A stretch of 64,000 nucleotides of DNA, taken from contig JANRKK010000036.1 of assembly GCA_033763555.1 (NCBI GenBank), forward strand, positions 134,819 through 198,818. Reading direction: 5' to 3'. Source of the DNA: JALYJG01 sp033763555 (GTDB taxonomy: Bacteria > Pseudomonadota > Alphaproteobacteria > UBA9219). The first letter of the stretch is position 1. Each line of letters begins with the position of its first letter. The notes beneath the pieces were generated by a model that saw nothing but the letters and a program-made list of their open reading frames with translations, did no database searches and had not been told where the DNA came from. Positions 9,468 through 17,663 of the stretch are shown here, piece by piece. A program made the translations under genes and the position numbers.

Positions 9468-9977
9468 ATGAAACATCCGGCTCTATGGGGTTTTTGTGCG
9501 GCTCTGGCGCTCTCTGCCTTCAGCCTGCCTGCCCATGCCGATTGTGTGTCGGACTGCCAGGCTTCGACCTATTGCGATTATACCGCGGGTTGGGATTGTT
9601 CCAGCCGCCTGAATGCCTGCTACCAGCGGGAATGCGCAAAAAATAACAATTCCGCACCGCGCTATGTCGGCGGCGAATATGGCGCAATTGCCTATGATGA
9701 AGACAGCGGCGCCTATGGCATGGCCGATGCTTCCAAGGACAAGGACAGCGCGAAAAAAAGCGCGATGCGTTACTGCTCCAAACATGGCAAGAACTGTGAA
9801 ATCGTCGAAACTTTTTCCAATACCTGTGCCGCGATTGCGCGCAGCGTGAAAGGCGATGTCGCCTGGGCCGATGATGACGACAAACGCACAGCCGCCGAAG
9901 ACGCCATCAAACGCTGCAACCGCAAGGCAGACGAAAAAAATTGCCACATCACCCTGATGCATTGTTACGCGCCCTAG
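9468..9977 (+). CDS. Secreted cysteine-rich protein with DUF4189 domain
   Basis: Small exported protein of unknown function. The N-terminal signal peptide ends near AHA (LSAFSLPAHA). A cysteine-rich segment follows (CVSDCQASTYC, WDCSSRLNACYQREC), then a DUF4189-like domain: YGAIAYDEDSGAYGMADAS, an internal CSKHGKNCEIVETF, NTCAAIARS and a final CHITLMHC. The many cysteines suggest periplasmic disulfides. The ORF is open from 9423, but an AAAGG site at 9458-9462 supports the ATG at 9468. It lies 9 bases before the next gene. Confidence 0.75.
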   Translation: MKHPALWGFCAALALSAFSLPAHADCVSDCQASTYCDYTAGWDCSSRLNACYQRECAKNNNSAPRYVGGEYGAIAYDEDSGAYGMADASKDKDSAKKSAMRYCSKHGKNCEIVETFSNTCAAIARSVKGDVAWADDDDKRTAAEDAIKRCNRKADEKNCHITLMHCYAP

Positions 9978-9986
9978 GAAACTGTC

Positions 9987-10445
9987 ATGCTGAACACGTT
10001 GCACGAAAAAGGCTGGTTCAAATCGCTTGCGGCGCTGATCGGTGTGCTGGTGGGGCTTGTGGCGCTGGGCACGGCCTTGGTGCCTCTGTTCCGGCATGGC
10101 GAATCTGCGCGCAATCCGGTGGCGACTCCTCAGGCCTATCAGACGCCTGTCGTGCCGCCGCCATCTGCGTCGGCGAAACCGGAATCTTCCGATCCGCGCG
10201 CGCTTGACGATGCCGCCAAACAAAAACTCCTGTGGGCCTTGAGCAACAAATCGGAAATCATCACCGTTGTGGGCCAGCGCAGCGATGCGGAGGTGGCGAA
10301 ATACGCCAGGGAAATTCTTGCCTTCCTCAAATCTCAGGGCTACCGCAACACCAGCCTGGCTTTCACCAATTTCCCCGGTACTTTTGAAGGTCTGGAAATC
10401 GACGCCAGCGGCAGCCGCGCTTTTGTAAAGGTGGGGCGGAGGTAG
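9987..10445 (+). CDS. Hypothetical single-pass membrane protein
   Basis: Not recognised. The 152-residue product has one N-terminal transmembrane helix (LAALIGVLVGLVALGTALVPLF), a proline/serine-rich linker, and a small mixed alpha/beta C-terminal domain (ALSNKSEIITVVGQRSDAEV, ILAFLKSQGYRN). The topology suggests a periplasmic sensor or anchor. It is probably cotranscribed with the DUF4189 gene just upstream and converges on the HEPN-type gene with only 12 bases between stops. Confidence 0.65.
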   Translation: MLNTLHEKGWFKSLAALIGVLVGLVALGTALVPLFRHGESARNPVATPQAYQTPVVPPPSASAKPESSDPRALDDAAKQKLLWALSNKSEIITVVGQRSDAEVAKYAREILAFLKSQGYRNTSLAFTNFPGTFEGLEIDASGSRAFVKVGRR

Positions 10446-10457
10446 AAATAAATCTTG

Positions 10458-11336
10458 CTATTCGCCAATTTTCTTACAGCTTGGCGGTGGCATGTAATTT
10501 TTTTGCAGAACTTTAAAATATAATCCACGTTCAGCATCATTGTTTTCGAGTACAGCTATGAGATTGGGAGACTCAAGCATTATTTTTTGCCATAATTTAC
10601 GCAGCAAGTTTTGAAAACGACTCAACATGGGTAAGCAATTGTTAGCGGGTATCTCATGAATTCGCCCATGCATAACATCAGAGCGTATGGAATATAAATC
10701 CTCAAATTCTTTATATGCAGCATCTCTCCGCACAGCATCCTGCTCAGTTAAACAGGCGTAAGATTTTGCCAAACGCTTCGTAATCCCGCGACCAGATTCG
10801 TATGTTAGAATGCCTTCTACAGCAGCGGCGCAGCATATGAAGGCTGCTTGCCAGTAGTGTGATCGACAGCCCGTGAGGGTCATAACCATTGCATTATTAA
10901 GTCGTCCTCGGGCGTGGTAGATTTTGTTTAGCTGTTCATAAAACATGGAGGCAGTCTTTAGTTCGGCAATACTAAATTTTGAAGAATTATTTCCAGGCAC
11001 CCACATAAACCTATCCAGAAGTCTTTTGCTATGTTTTTTATCCATTATGCAAAAATAGTATGCCACGAATGCCTTCGTAGGCTTTGTAAGCCAAAGTGAT
11101 AGAAGACTCAGACTTATAATATCTCCGGCAGAAGGAATGGTGGCTTCCATCCATTCAAACCATAGCCAGTATTCTTCGAGGCGGAGTTGTTTTTTGTTAT
11201 ACTCTGTAAGATCCTCATCGGAGAGATCACCTTTTTTTCTTCGAATCCAAATTCCCGGGGCTAATTCAAAATCATCCCCCTCCCAGAAGAAATTGTGCAT
11301 AGGGGCACAGAATTCTAATTTTTGGTTGCTGGTCAT
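10458..11336 (-). CDS. HEPN-type protein (Apea-like), AT-rich, probably acquired
   Basis: A 292-residue protein whose C-terminal half resembles Apea-like HEPN domains. The helix IRSDVMHGRIHE gives the RX4H catalytic motif of HEPN ribonucleases (R218, H223). Upstream helices are rich in aromatic residues and cysteine (HYWQAAFICCAAAVEGIL). HEPN domains occur in RNases of toxin and phage-defence systems, but also in proteins with other roles. Codon use and base composition are clearly more AT-rich than in neighbours, which suggests recent transfer. No antitoxin-like partner gene lies next to it. The region 11337-11551 upstream is AT-rich and shows no gene. Confidence 0.6.
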   Translation of the reverse strand: MTSNQKLEFCAPMHNFFWEGDDFELAPGIWIRRKKGDLSDEDLTEYNKKQLRLEEYWLWFEWMEATIPSAGDIISLSLLSLWLTKPTKAFVAYYFCIMDKKHSKRLLDRFMWVPGNNSSKFSIAELKTASMFYEQLNKIYHARGRLNNAMVMTLTGCRSHYWQAAFICCAAAVEGILTYESGRGITKRLAKSYACLTEQDAVRRDAAYKEFEDLYSIRSDVMHGRIHEIPANNCLPMLSRFQNLLRKLWQKIMLESPNLIAVLENNDAERGLYFKVLQKNYMPPPSCKKIGE

Positions 11337-11551
11337 TTACAAAAAACTTTTAAAAGATTCATTCATTTTCTTATCTCATTCTTTATCCTTTCTCAAATTT
11401 ACCTCAAATATTGATCTATCTCAACTTCTCATGCGCAATTTCGCCCTGTATAGCTCACCTTAAAAAATAAAACGCGCATACCGCCGTACAGCCTGAGGCG
11501 TGCACGAATCATTCACAATGACTTCCTCACCACCACATGGAGGAAGATGCC

Positions 11552-12058
11552 ATGCAAAAATCCTGGATTGCCGAGAAACTATGGGCTTTGCGGACAGCCC
11601 GAACCCTCGATGAGTTGATCCTGTTTTTGCAGGAAATTTTGGAGGCTATGGAATTCGACTATTTCGCTTTTAAGCCCGCTCTCTATGGCCCGGAAGTTCA
11701 TACCAATTTCTCCTGGGAATGGTGCAAGCGCTACAGAGATTGTGATTATAGATTAATCGATCCCATTCTTGCCGTTATGGAAGCGCTTGGCCTTTCCTTT
11801 CTGTGGGAGAGAGCCAGAGTTTATATGCCGCTGAATACAGAACAAAAAACAATAATGGCTGAAGCGCGCGACGCAGGGCTGGTGTCGGGCGCGGCATTTC
11901 CTGTTTGGATTTTTCCCCGTGTAAAAGGCATCATTTCTCTGGCCAGTTCGATGTCGGACCATGATTTCGCCCGGCTGTTCGCAGCGCGATATGAAGATAT
12001 CCGTCTTCTGCTGCAAATCTTTTGTGAGCGGTTCAAACAGCTGATGAGAAATGACTAG
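11552..12058 (+). CDS. LuxR-type autoinducer-binding domain protein without HTH
   Basis: A 168-residue protein matching only the N-terminal acyl-homoserine-lactone-binding domain of LuxR/TraR regulators. Counted from the ATG at 11552, the invariant pocket residues fall at W57, Y61, D70, P71, W85 and G113, the same numbers as in TraR. The protein ends before the C-terminal helix-turn-helix would begin, and a terminator follows directly. A GGAGGA site 7 bases upstream supports this start over the one at 11537. No luxI-like synthase is in the window. HTH-less members of this family can act as partners or inhibitors of full-length regulators; that role is inferred here. Confidence 0.8.
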   Translation: MQKSWIAEKLWALRTARTLDELILFLQEILEAMEFDYFAFKPALYGPEVHTNFSWEWCKRYRDCDYRLIDPILAVMEALGLSFLWERARVYMPLNTEQKTIMAEARDAGLVSGAAFPVWIFPRVKGIISLASSMSDHDFARLFAARYEDIRLLLQIFCERFKQLMRND

Positions 12059-12062
12059 GCGA

Positions 12063-12088
12063 GGGCGGCATTAGCCGCCCTTCTTTTT
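12063..12088 (+). terminator. Rho-independent terminator of the LuxR-type gene
   Basis: Stem GGGCGGC (12063-12069), loop ATTA, stem GCCGCCC (12074-12080), then TTCTTTTT. It starts 5 bases after the stop at 12058 and overlaps the last codons of the convergent LysR gene. Confidence 0.88.
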
Positions 12089-12988
12089 ACCGAGATTATC
12101 AAGAAAGTGAGCGAGCACCTTGCTGTCGTTGTCGCGCCGATACACAACGGCAAGTGACATCTGCATATTTTTCTTCGCAAGCCCCTGCATGTCCTTGCCG
12201 ATAATCGAGGCTGTCGGCAGCCTTGCAATATAATCCGAAAACACGCCTATGCCCGCGCCCGCCGCAACCAGATTGGCGATCACAGGAAAATGCGAAGACT
12301 CCTGAGATATATTGAGAACAAGCCCTTTATCATGCGCGAGGCTTTGAAGATTTTGCAGAAAGAGCATTTTGGTTTGCAGGGTCGGAAGAAATAGCGTCTC
12401 GTCAGCCAGATCTGTCACGGAAAGCGTGCGTTTGGATGCCAGCCGATGATGCGCCGACAGGTAAAAGCGCAATGGATCATCTGAAATAACGCGGGTAAGA
12501 AATTTTTTATCGGCAGGCGCGGCGATATGCCAGATAAAGGCGATATCAATTTCATTGTTGGCGAGAGCTTTGAATTGCTGGGCGTGCAGCATTTCCCGGA
12601 AGACCAGACGCACGGAAGGGTGCGCCGCGCGGAAATGCCGAATGGTCGAACCAAAAGCGGGAACAAGCGGCGCTGAAAAAACCGTGCCGATCCGCAGCAT
12701 GCCCTGATAGCCGTGGCCTATGGCATGGGCCGACCGCAATCCTTCTTCCATATCGCGCAATAACGCCTTGGCACGGGGAAAAAGGTCGATGCCCGCCTGC
12801 GTCAGCTCAACCCGGCGCTTGGTGCGCGCGAAGAGGCGCGTTTCCAGATGCGCCTCCATTTCCTGAATCTTCTGGCTGAGCGGCGGCTGGGTGATGTGCA
12901 TTTTTGCGGCCGCGCGGCTGAAATTCAGCTCTTCGGCGACCGCCAGGAAATAGCGCAAATGGCGAAGATCGATATGATTTATATGCAT
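12071..12988 (-). CDS. LysR-family transcriptional regulator
   Basis: DNA-binding regulator of about 305 residues. The N-terminal winged helix is typical (LRHLRYFLAVAEELNFSRAA, then HITQPPLSQKIQEMEAHL and LFARTKRRVELTQAG), followed by a substrate-binding-like effector domain (LRIGTVFSAPLVPAF, GIGVFSDYIARLP). The start is at 12988 (MHINHIDLRHL) or five codons upstream. It is transcribed away from the gene at 13080 and the CoaB/CoaC-like cluster, the usual layout for a LysR protein controlling its divergent neighbour. Its ligand is unknown. Confidence 0.88.
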   Translation of the reverse strand: MHINHIDLRHLRYFLAVAEELNFSRAAAKMHITQPPLSQKIQEMEAHLETRLFARTKRRVELTQAGIDLFPRAKALLRDMEEGLRSAHAIGHGYQGMLRIGTVFSAPLVPAFGSTIRHFRAAHPSVRLVFREMLHAQQFKALANNEIDIAFIWHIAAPADKKFLTRVISDDPLRFYLSAHHRLASKRTLSVTDLADETLFLPTLQTKMLFLQNLQSLAHDKGLVLNISQESSHFPVIANLVAAGAGIGVFSDYIARLPTASIIGKDMQGLAKKNMQMSLAVVYRRDNDSKVLAHFLDNLGKKKGG

Positions 12989-13079
12989 ATCATATATATA
13001 CAATATGAAATATAGATTTCACAAATAAATAATAATTCCCAAGAATAAGGCTGTCGCAAGCCAATTTATGGAGGCAGTC
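12989..13079. promoter_or_regulatory. AT-rich divergent control region, LysR gene / 13-18 kb cluster
   Basis: This interval between the LysR gene and the gene at 13080 is nearly pure A/T near 12979-13030, including the palindrome ATATGCATAT at 12981-12990 and a following CATATATATA run. LysR regulators commonly bind such palindromic T-N11-A sites in the divergent promoter. No single site can be fixed by eye, so this marks the candidate region only. Confidence 0.45.
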
Positions 13080-13547
13080 ATGACCAAGGGAGCGCTGAAG
13101 GATACGCAACCCGTTGAAGTCGAGCTTGAAGCGGGCGGCCAGAAATTTAAAGCGACCATCACCCAGCAGATGCTGGAGGCTGCAAGAGGCCTTCTTGGTG
13201 AGGGAATTCGGGCCGATTATTGGGACGACGCGAATATGGTCACCCACAAGAAAGTGGCTCAGAGCGCGTATCGGTTGGGCAGGGCGGCCGTCGAAGCTAA
13301 TCCTAAACTTAAGAGCAATTCCGAGCCTGCAGATCTGAGGGCGATGGCTGTTTGCCAAGAAGCTGAAAGGATTTTTGCCGAACAGGCATTTCTGAAGGCG
13401 ATGGCTGTTTGCGAAGAAGCTGGAAGGATTTTTGCCGAACAATCAGTGGTCAAGTACAGGGACCAGTACATACGAGCTTATTACGCGAGAAAAGGCGATT
13501 ACTACCTGGGGGCCTATCAAGGAGGTGTCGAACTCGCATTGCAGTAA
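13080..13547 (+). CDS. Hypothetical protein with internal 19-residue duplication
   Basis: Not recognised. The 155-residue protein is soluble and largely helical, with no signal peptide. A GGAGG site at 13070-13074 sits 5 bases before the ATG at 13080. Residues near 88-125 contain two copies of a 19-residue unit, AMAVCQEAERIFAEQAFLK and AMAVCEEAGRIFAEQSVVK. It is the first gene after the divergent LysR regulator and 88 bases upstream of the CoaB/aldolase fusion, so it may be the lead gene of that cluster. Confidence 0.65.
   Translation: MTKGALKDTQPVEVELEAGGQKFKATITQQMLEAARGLLGEGIRADYWDDANMVTHKKVAQSAYRLGRAAVEANPKLKSNSEPADLRAMAVCQEAERIFAEQAFLKAMAVCEEAGRIFAEQSVVKYRDQYIRAYYARKGDYYLGAYQGGVELALQ
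13341..13454 (+). repeat. In-frame tandem duplication, 2 x 57 bp
   Basis: Bases 13341-13397 and 13398-13454 are near-identical 57-base units, each starting GCGATGGCTGTTTGC. The unit is exactly 19 codons, so the reading frame is kept. The few differences cluster near the 3' end of the unit. Confidence 0.9.
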
Positions 13548-13635
13548 CGCTCATCGATTATCACAAACCCAGACAACGTCCTTTGGTGGACCTTGGAATT
13601 GTAATCGTCAAACCCTAGCAATAGAGGAGGCAATC

Positions 13636-14832
13636 ATGGAAAAGACAGTTGAGCATGTTCACTATATTCTGGACGGAAAGCTCGGTGCCATTAATGCGCT
13701 GGACGATTTGTCGCCTCTGGAAAACGGACGGGTCGCGTGGTTGTTACAGACCGAACTGGCCGACCGTGGCGCGTTAAGCCGGATTCATCTGGCGGGTGGG
13801 GGCAGAGATCTGGCGCGGGATGTTGATACACTTATACAGGCGCCGGAAACGCAAATCGTGTTTTTCATGCCCGTCGCGGGTGATCCGCGCGAAGCGGAAA
13901 AGCTGGCGGAACTACGCTCCAAAATCCGGCGTGACCGGAAAGACCTGTATCTGGTCCTGGCCAGCCAGACATCTGGGGCGAGTGCTGAAGACCAGTACGC
14001 AACGGCGCTGGACATGATGAAATCCAATCATGCCAATCTGGTGCTGGCGCATGACAAGCAAACCGGGCTCAATATGGTGGTGGTGCCGGAGGAAGCCTAT
14101 TACGCGAAAACGGCGGATGTGAAAGAAGCCGTCGGCTGGCTGGCGAAAATCGCCACCGCGCGTGCGGGCCTGACCTTTACGCACAGCACTGTGCTTGCCG
14201 ATGCGCCTCTGGTGCCATGGCAGAGTCCGGAAATCAGCACCAATCTGCGCGATGTGGTCAATTTCGCGGTCGATCAGGGAGCCTTCAAGACTTTCCGCGG
14301 CCGCACCGCCGGGCATTTTGCCTTGCGCGGCGCGCATGAAGGAGAGTTCCTGACCTCGGGGCGCGGAAGGAACTTTAATCGGCTCAGTGAAACAGGGCTG
14401 GTACGAGTTTTTGCCAAGGGCAGCGAGGAAGTCGTTGCTCATGGGGTGAAGCCTTCGGTTGGCGGCCAGTCTCAGCGGATTATTTTCGGCCTCAATCCGC
14501 AACTGTCGAACATCGTTCATTTCCACTGCCCAATGCTTTCCCGTCCGGCGAACAGCATTCCGGTACGCGAACAGTGGCCCTATGAGTGCGGTTCGCACGA
14601 GTGCGGCAAAAACACCGCCGACGGGTTGCGCGAGGTCAGTCCAGGCATCCATGCCGTAATGCTGGAAAATCACGGACCGAACATCGTGTTCGGGAATGAG
14701 ATTCCGGCGCCTGCGGTGATCGATTTCATCCGCCGCAATTTCGATCTGCAGAGCAAGACCGGGTATTTGTTCGGTGAGCCTTATCGCGGCGCCAGCCTTG
14801 CGGCGCCTTCGCCCGAGAAGCTGGTTCTTTGA
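13636..14832 (+). CDS. CoaB-like domain fused to class II aldolase domain
   Basis: Residues 1-175 look like a shortened phosphopantothenoylcysteine synthetase (CoaB) fold: ELADRGALSRIHLAGGG in the first part and LYLVLASQTSG followed by HANLVLAHDKQTGLN in the second, matching the CoaB GFAAET and ND segments only loosely. Residues 200-398 look like a class II aldolase/adducin domain, with SGRGRNFNRL, the metal-binding pair HFH (H295, H297) and ENHGP (H346). Class II aldolases act on phosphorylated or related sugars through a divalent metal. The start at 13636 has a strong AGAGGAGG site. The stop overlaps the next start by one base (TGATG). The reaction is unknown. Confidence 0.7.
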   Translation: MEKTVEHVHYILDGKLGAINALDDLSPLENGRVAWLLQTELADRGALSRIHLAGGGRDLARDVDTLIQAPETQIVFFMPVAGDPREAEKLAELRSKIRRDRKDLYLVLASQTSGASAEDQYATALDMMKSNHANLVLAHDKQTGLNMVVVPEEAYYAKTADVKEAVGWLAKIATARAGLTFTHSTVLADAPLVPWQSPEISTNLRDVVNFAVDQGAFKTFRGRTAGHFALRGAHEGEFLTSGRGRNFNRLSETGLVRVFAKGSEEVVAHGVKPSVGGQSQRIIFGLNPQLSNIVHFHCPMLSRPANSIPVREQWPYECGSHECGKNTADGLREVSPGIHAVMLENHGPNIVFGNEIPAPAVIDFIRRNFDLQSKTGYLFGEPYRGASLAAPSPEKLVL

Positions 14833-16328
14833 TGAAGAACAAGCCCGACTTTGTGCAAAGTGATGGCGGCCTGGTTCCCCGGGCTGCCATCACGCAGGTC
14901 GATACACGGTTTCTGGAAAGCAAAGGATATGTTCTTCTGCACCATGCCGACGGCATCAGCCGTGCCAGTCACATTCAGGCCTTTGATGCCCTGATGCTCC
15001 TTAAACCATCGGCGTTGGAAGGTCTGCGTCTGCGCTACGGCAAAGGCACATGGATATTGCATAATCTTGTGGCCCATCCGCTGATGCAGTTTATGGCGCT
15101 CGGCGGGATGTTGACGCAGCGGACTGTGCCAGGTCTGTCACAGCGTCTTTTCGACTGGGCAATGGCGGTGCATGACGGCACCGTTCCGAAACCCATGGGC
15201 GGAAAATTATTCCCGGAACAAGAGGAAAAGACACAAGAATCCAAAGACGGGTTGGCGCTGCTGGTAACAGGCAGTGTTGCCGCGATTAAAACGGTTCCTC
15301 TGATCGAAGCGCTGCGCAAGGATGGCCATGAGCTGAAGGTTATTCTCACCCGCGCGCCGGAGGAATGGAAATGGGTATCGCCCGAAGAATTGCGCGCTGC
15401 CGGGTATGCAGTTCTTTCGGAGAAAGAGGATCTGAAAACAAAAATGGAAGTCCTTCAGAAGTCGAAGGCGATCCTTGTTGCGCCTGCCAGCGCGGATTTT
15501 ATCAGCCAGCTCGCGCATGCCTCGTCCGGTCTGGCACGCGCTGTTCTGGATGCGCAGCGCGGCAGCAGCAGGTTGATGATCGCTCCGGCCATGAATTACA
15601 AAATGTGGCATCACCCGGCGGTACAGCGTAACTGTGCGGCGCTGGCGGGTAACGGCGTTACTATTCTTGGCCCTGTCGAGGGCCCGATGGCCTGTGGCGA
15701 TCACGGCTATGGCCGCATGATGCCTGTGGAAGACATCACACAAGGCGTGAAAGCGGCTCTGACCGGAACACCTCATCCCGCAGTTAAGCTTTATCAGAGG
15801 GCACTGCAGAAACCGGATCTCCAGCCTTTTCGTCCACCGGAAAATTCCGAAATTCTGGTGGTTCTGGAAGGCAAGCAGATGGAATGGCCGGAAGTTGAAC
15901 ATCTGGTTGCCGATATAAAACATGCCGGGCTGACAGCGACTTATGTGTTGGATGAAACCTGGAACGCCTATCGCAAGCCGCTGGAAAATCTGACAGGCCA
16001 AGAAGTCGTTACCAATCATTTCCAACAGCCCGATGCAAAAGGCATGGAGCATATCCGCCTACCGGAAAAAGCCCGTTATGTGTTTTTTCCATTTCTCGAT
16101 CGGGAACAGGCCGAAGCCATGCTTCAGGGTCGGGCCGACACGTTGGGCCGATCTATTTATCTGGCTTCCAAAGCCTCCATCGTCGCGCGTCCGGCATCGG
16201 ATTTATCACCCTCGATTTTATCGCAATTGCAGCGAGACGGCGTCCAGACCATCACGCATGTCAGCGCACTGGCTTACAGCCTGTCGCTGGATAAGCCCAT
16301 CAGCGCTTACGATTTCACTTGTGGATAG
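14832..16328 (+). CDS. Protein with two CoaC-like (HFCD) flavoprotein domains
   Basis: A 498-residue protein. Residues 1-130 are unrecognised, with a WILHNLVAHPLMQF segment. Residues 140-315 match flavin-containing cysteine decarboxylases (CoaC/EpiD type): VTGSVAAIK, VAPASAD at 216-222 (usually PASAN), APAMNYKMW at 251-259, and ACGDHGYGRM at 287-296. Residues 339-475 look like a second, degenerate copy: EILVVLEGKQ, PLENLTGQEVV, HIRL at 407-410 (the catalytic His motif, missing from copy 1), and ARPASD where PAMN would be. The family oxidatively decarboxylates peptidyl or pantothenoyl cysteine using FMN. The start overlaps the upstream stop. Confidence 0.72.
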   Translation: MKNKPDFVQSDGGLVPRAAITQVDTRFLESKGYVLLHHADGISRASHIQAFDALMLLKPSALEGLRLRYGKGTWILHNLVAHPLMQFMALGGMLTQRTVPGLSQRLFDWAMAVHDGTVPKPMGGKLFPEQEEKTQESKDGLALLVTGSVAAIKTVPLIEALRKDGHELKVILTRAPEEWKWVSPEELRAAGYAVLSEKEDLKTKMEVLQKSKAILVAPASADFISQLAHASSGLARAVLDAQRGSSRLMIAPAMNYKMWHHPAVQRNCAALAGNGVTILGPVEGPMACGDHGYGRMMPVEDITQGVKAALTGTPHPAVKLYQRALQKPDLQPFRPPENSEILVVLEGKQMEWPEVEHLVADIKHAGLTATYVLDETWNAYRKPLENLTGQEVVTNHFQQPDAKGMEHIRLPEKARYVFFPFLDREQAEAMLQGRADTLGRSIYLASKASIVARPASDLSPSILSQLQRDGVQTITHVSALAYSLSLDKPISAYDFTCG

Positions 16329-16336
16329 GAGAGACT

Positions 16337-17662
16337 ATGCCGGAAACCGTCTCGAAGGATCTTTTAGGCAAAAAAATTCTTATTACAGCTGGGCGCGCGC
16401 ATGAAGATATCGACGGGGTACGCCATTATGCCAATCATAAACGCCCGGAGGGACATGGTTATGCGGTTGCCGAGGCTTTAGCGGCACGCGGAGCCGATGT
16501 AACGCTGGTTTCGGCCAAGAACCATTTCATGCCGCCGTCCGGTTGTCGGGTCATTCGGAAAACAAACGAAGGAAAAGATTTATGTTGTGGCCAGGATATT
16601 ATGGCGGCCGCTGAAAATACTCTGGCACAAGGGTCATTTGACGCCGTGCTTTGTTTGGCGTCAATCCCGTCCATCCGTCCGGAACAAAAGGCGGCCAATA
16701 AACTTAAGGTCAAACATAATCTGGGCGATCCTGTCACGATGGCGGTGATCGGCAATATGGATATTCAGGTCCGCGCCCGCGCATGGAATCTTTCGGTTCT
16801 GGGATATGACACGCATCAGGAAAAATTTTCGTCTCCCGATCTTCCCGACTGGCTGGTGGATTTGACTCCGACAATTTTGGAAAAACAGAATGCCGCTTTT
16901 CCTCCGCGGCCTCATAGGGATGACGATATAGGGCCGTCTTCGGCGACTTTGTTCGGCAAAACCATTCTGATGACAAGTGGACCGACCGAAGAAATGATAA
17001 CGGCATCCGGTGATGTCATCACGAATTTCTCATCCGGGCGGCAGGGTTATGATCTTGCCCGTGCTTTTGCCAATGAAGGCGCATCCGTGACTTATGTGGT
17101 CGGGCCGACATATTTTCCGGCTCCGGCGCATGACAATATAAAGACCGTTCACGTTCATTCGGCGCGTTCGATGTTGGCGGCTTGCGAAGCCCATGTGCCT
17201 GCCGACATATTTGTTGGTGTTGCCGCCGTTGCCGATTTCGGCTGCAAAAACCCGCCTGATCTGCGGTTGCCTGAGGGACAGCGTTACGATCTGGTGCTCG
17301 ACCAGAATCCCGATATTCTCAGCACGATGGGGCATCATGCGCAAAGACCGGGGTTCGTCGTCGGCTTTGCGGCTGAGACCGATCCCGCCAATATCATGGC
17401 CTATGCGCAGGGAAAGCTGGAAAAGAAGGGAGCCGATATGATCTGCGCCAATCTGGTTGGCCCGGCGATTGCCGCGCGCGGGGCCACAAATAATCAGGTG
17501 ATCATTCTTTCCCGTGATGCCGAACCCTTTCCTCTGGCAAACATGAGTAAAACCGGGACAGCGCAAGCCATTGTCGAGCAAATCAAACAACGTTTATCTG
17601 TCACTTGCCACCGTCCTTCGGCTAAATTAGGGCCGACTGAAATCAAGGAACCAAAATTTTAG
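16337..17662 (+). CDS. Protein with two CoaB-like (phosphopantothenoylcysteine synthetase) domains
   Basis: A 441-residue protein with two related Rossmann domains. The first (about 10-185) opens GKKILITAGRAHEDIDGVRH, then YAVAEALAARGADVTLVSAK; the usual GPT and N-SSG motifs are altered. The second (about 206-420) is closer to CoaB: GKTILMTSGPTEEM, ITNFSSGRQGYDLARAFA, VGVAAVADF, NPDIL, VVGFAAETDP and MICANLV, although the KIKK motif is absent. CoaB joins cysteine to 4-phosphopantothenate using CTP. An AGGAGA site precedes the ATG at 16337. It follows the CoaC-like gene by 8 bases, so the pair may act on one substrate. Confidence 0.75.
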   Translation: MPETVSKDLLGKKILITAGRAHEDIDGVRHYANHKRPEGHGYAVAEALAARGADVTLVSAKNHFMPPSGCRVIRKTNEGKDLCCGQDIMAAAENTLAQGSFDAVLCLASIPSIRPEQKAANKLKVKHNLGDPVTMAVIGNMDIQVRARAWNLSVLGYDTHQEKFSSPDLPDWLVDLTPTILEKQNAAFPPRPHRDDDIGPSSATLFGKTILMTSGPTEEMITASGDVITNFSSGRQGYDLARAFANEGASVTYVVGPTYFPAPAHDNIKTVHVHSARSMLAACEAHVPADIFVGVAAVADFGCKNPPDLRLPEGQRYDLVLDQNPDILSTMGHHAQRPGFVVGFAAETDPANIMAYAQGKLEKKGADMICANLVGPAIAARGATNNQVIILSRDAEPFPLANMSKTGTAQAIVEQIKQRLSVTCHRPSAKLGPTEIKEPKF

Positions 17663-17663
17663 T

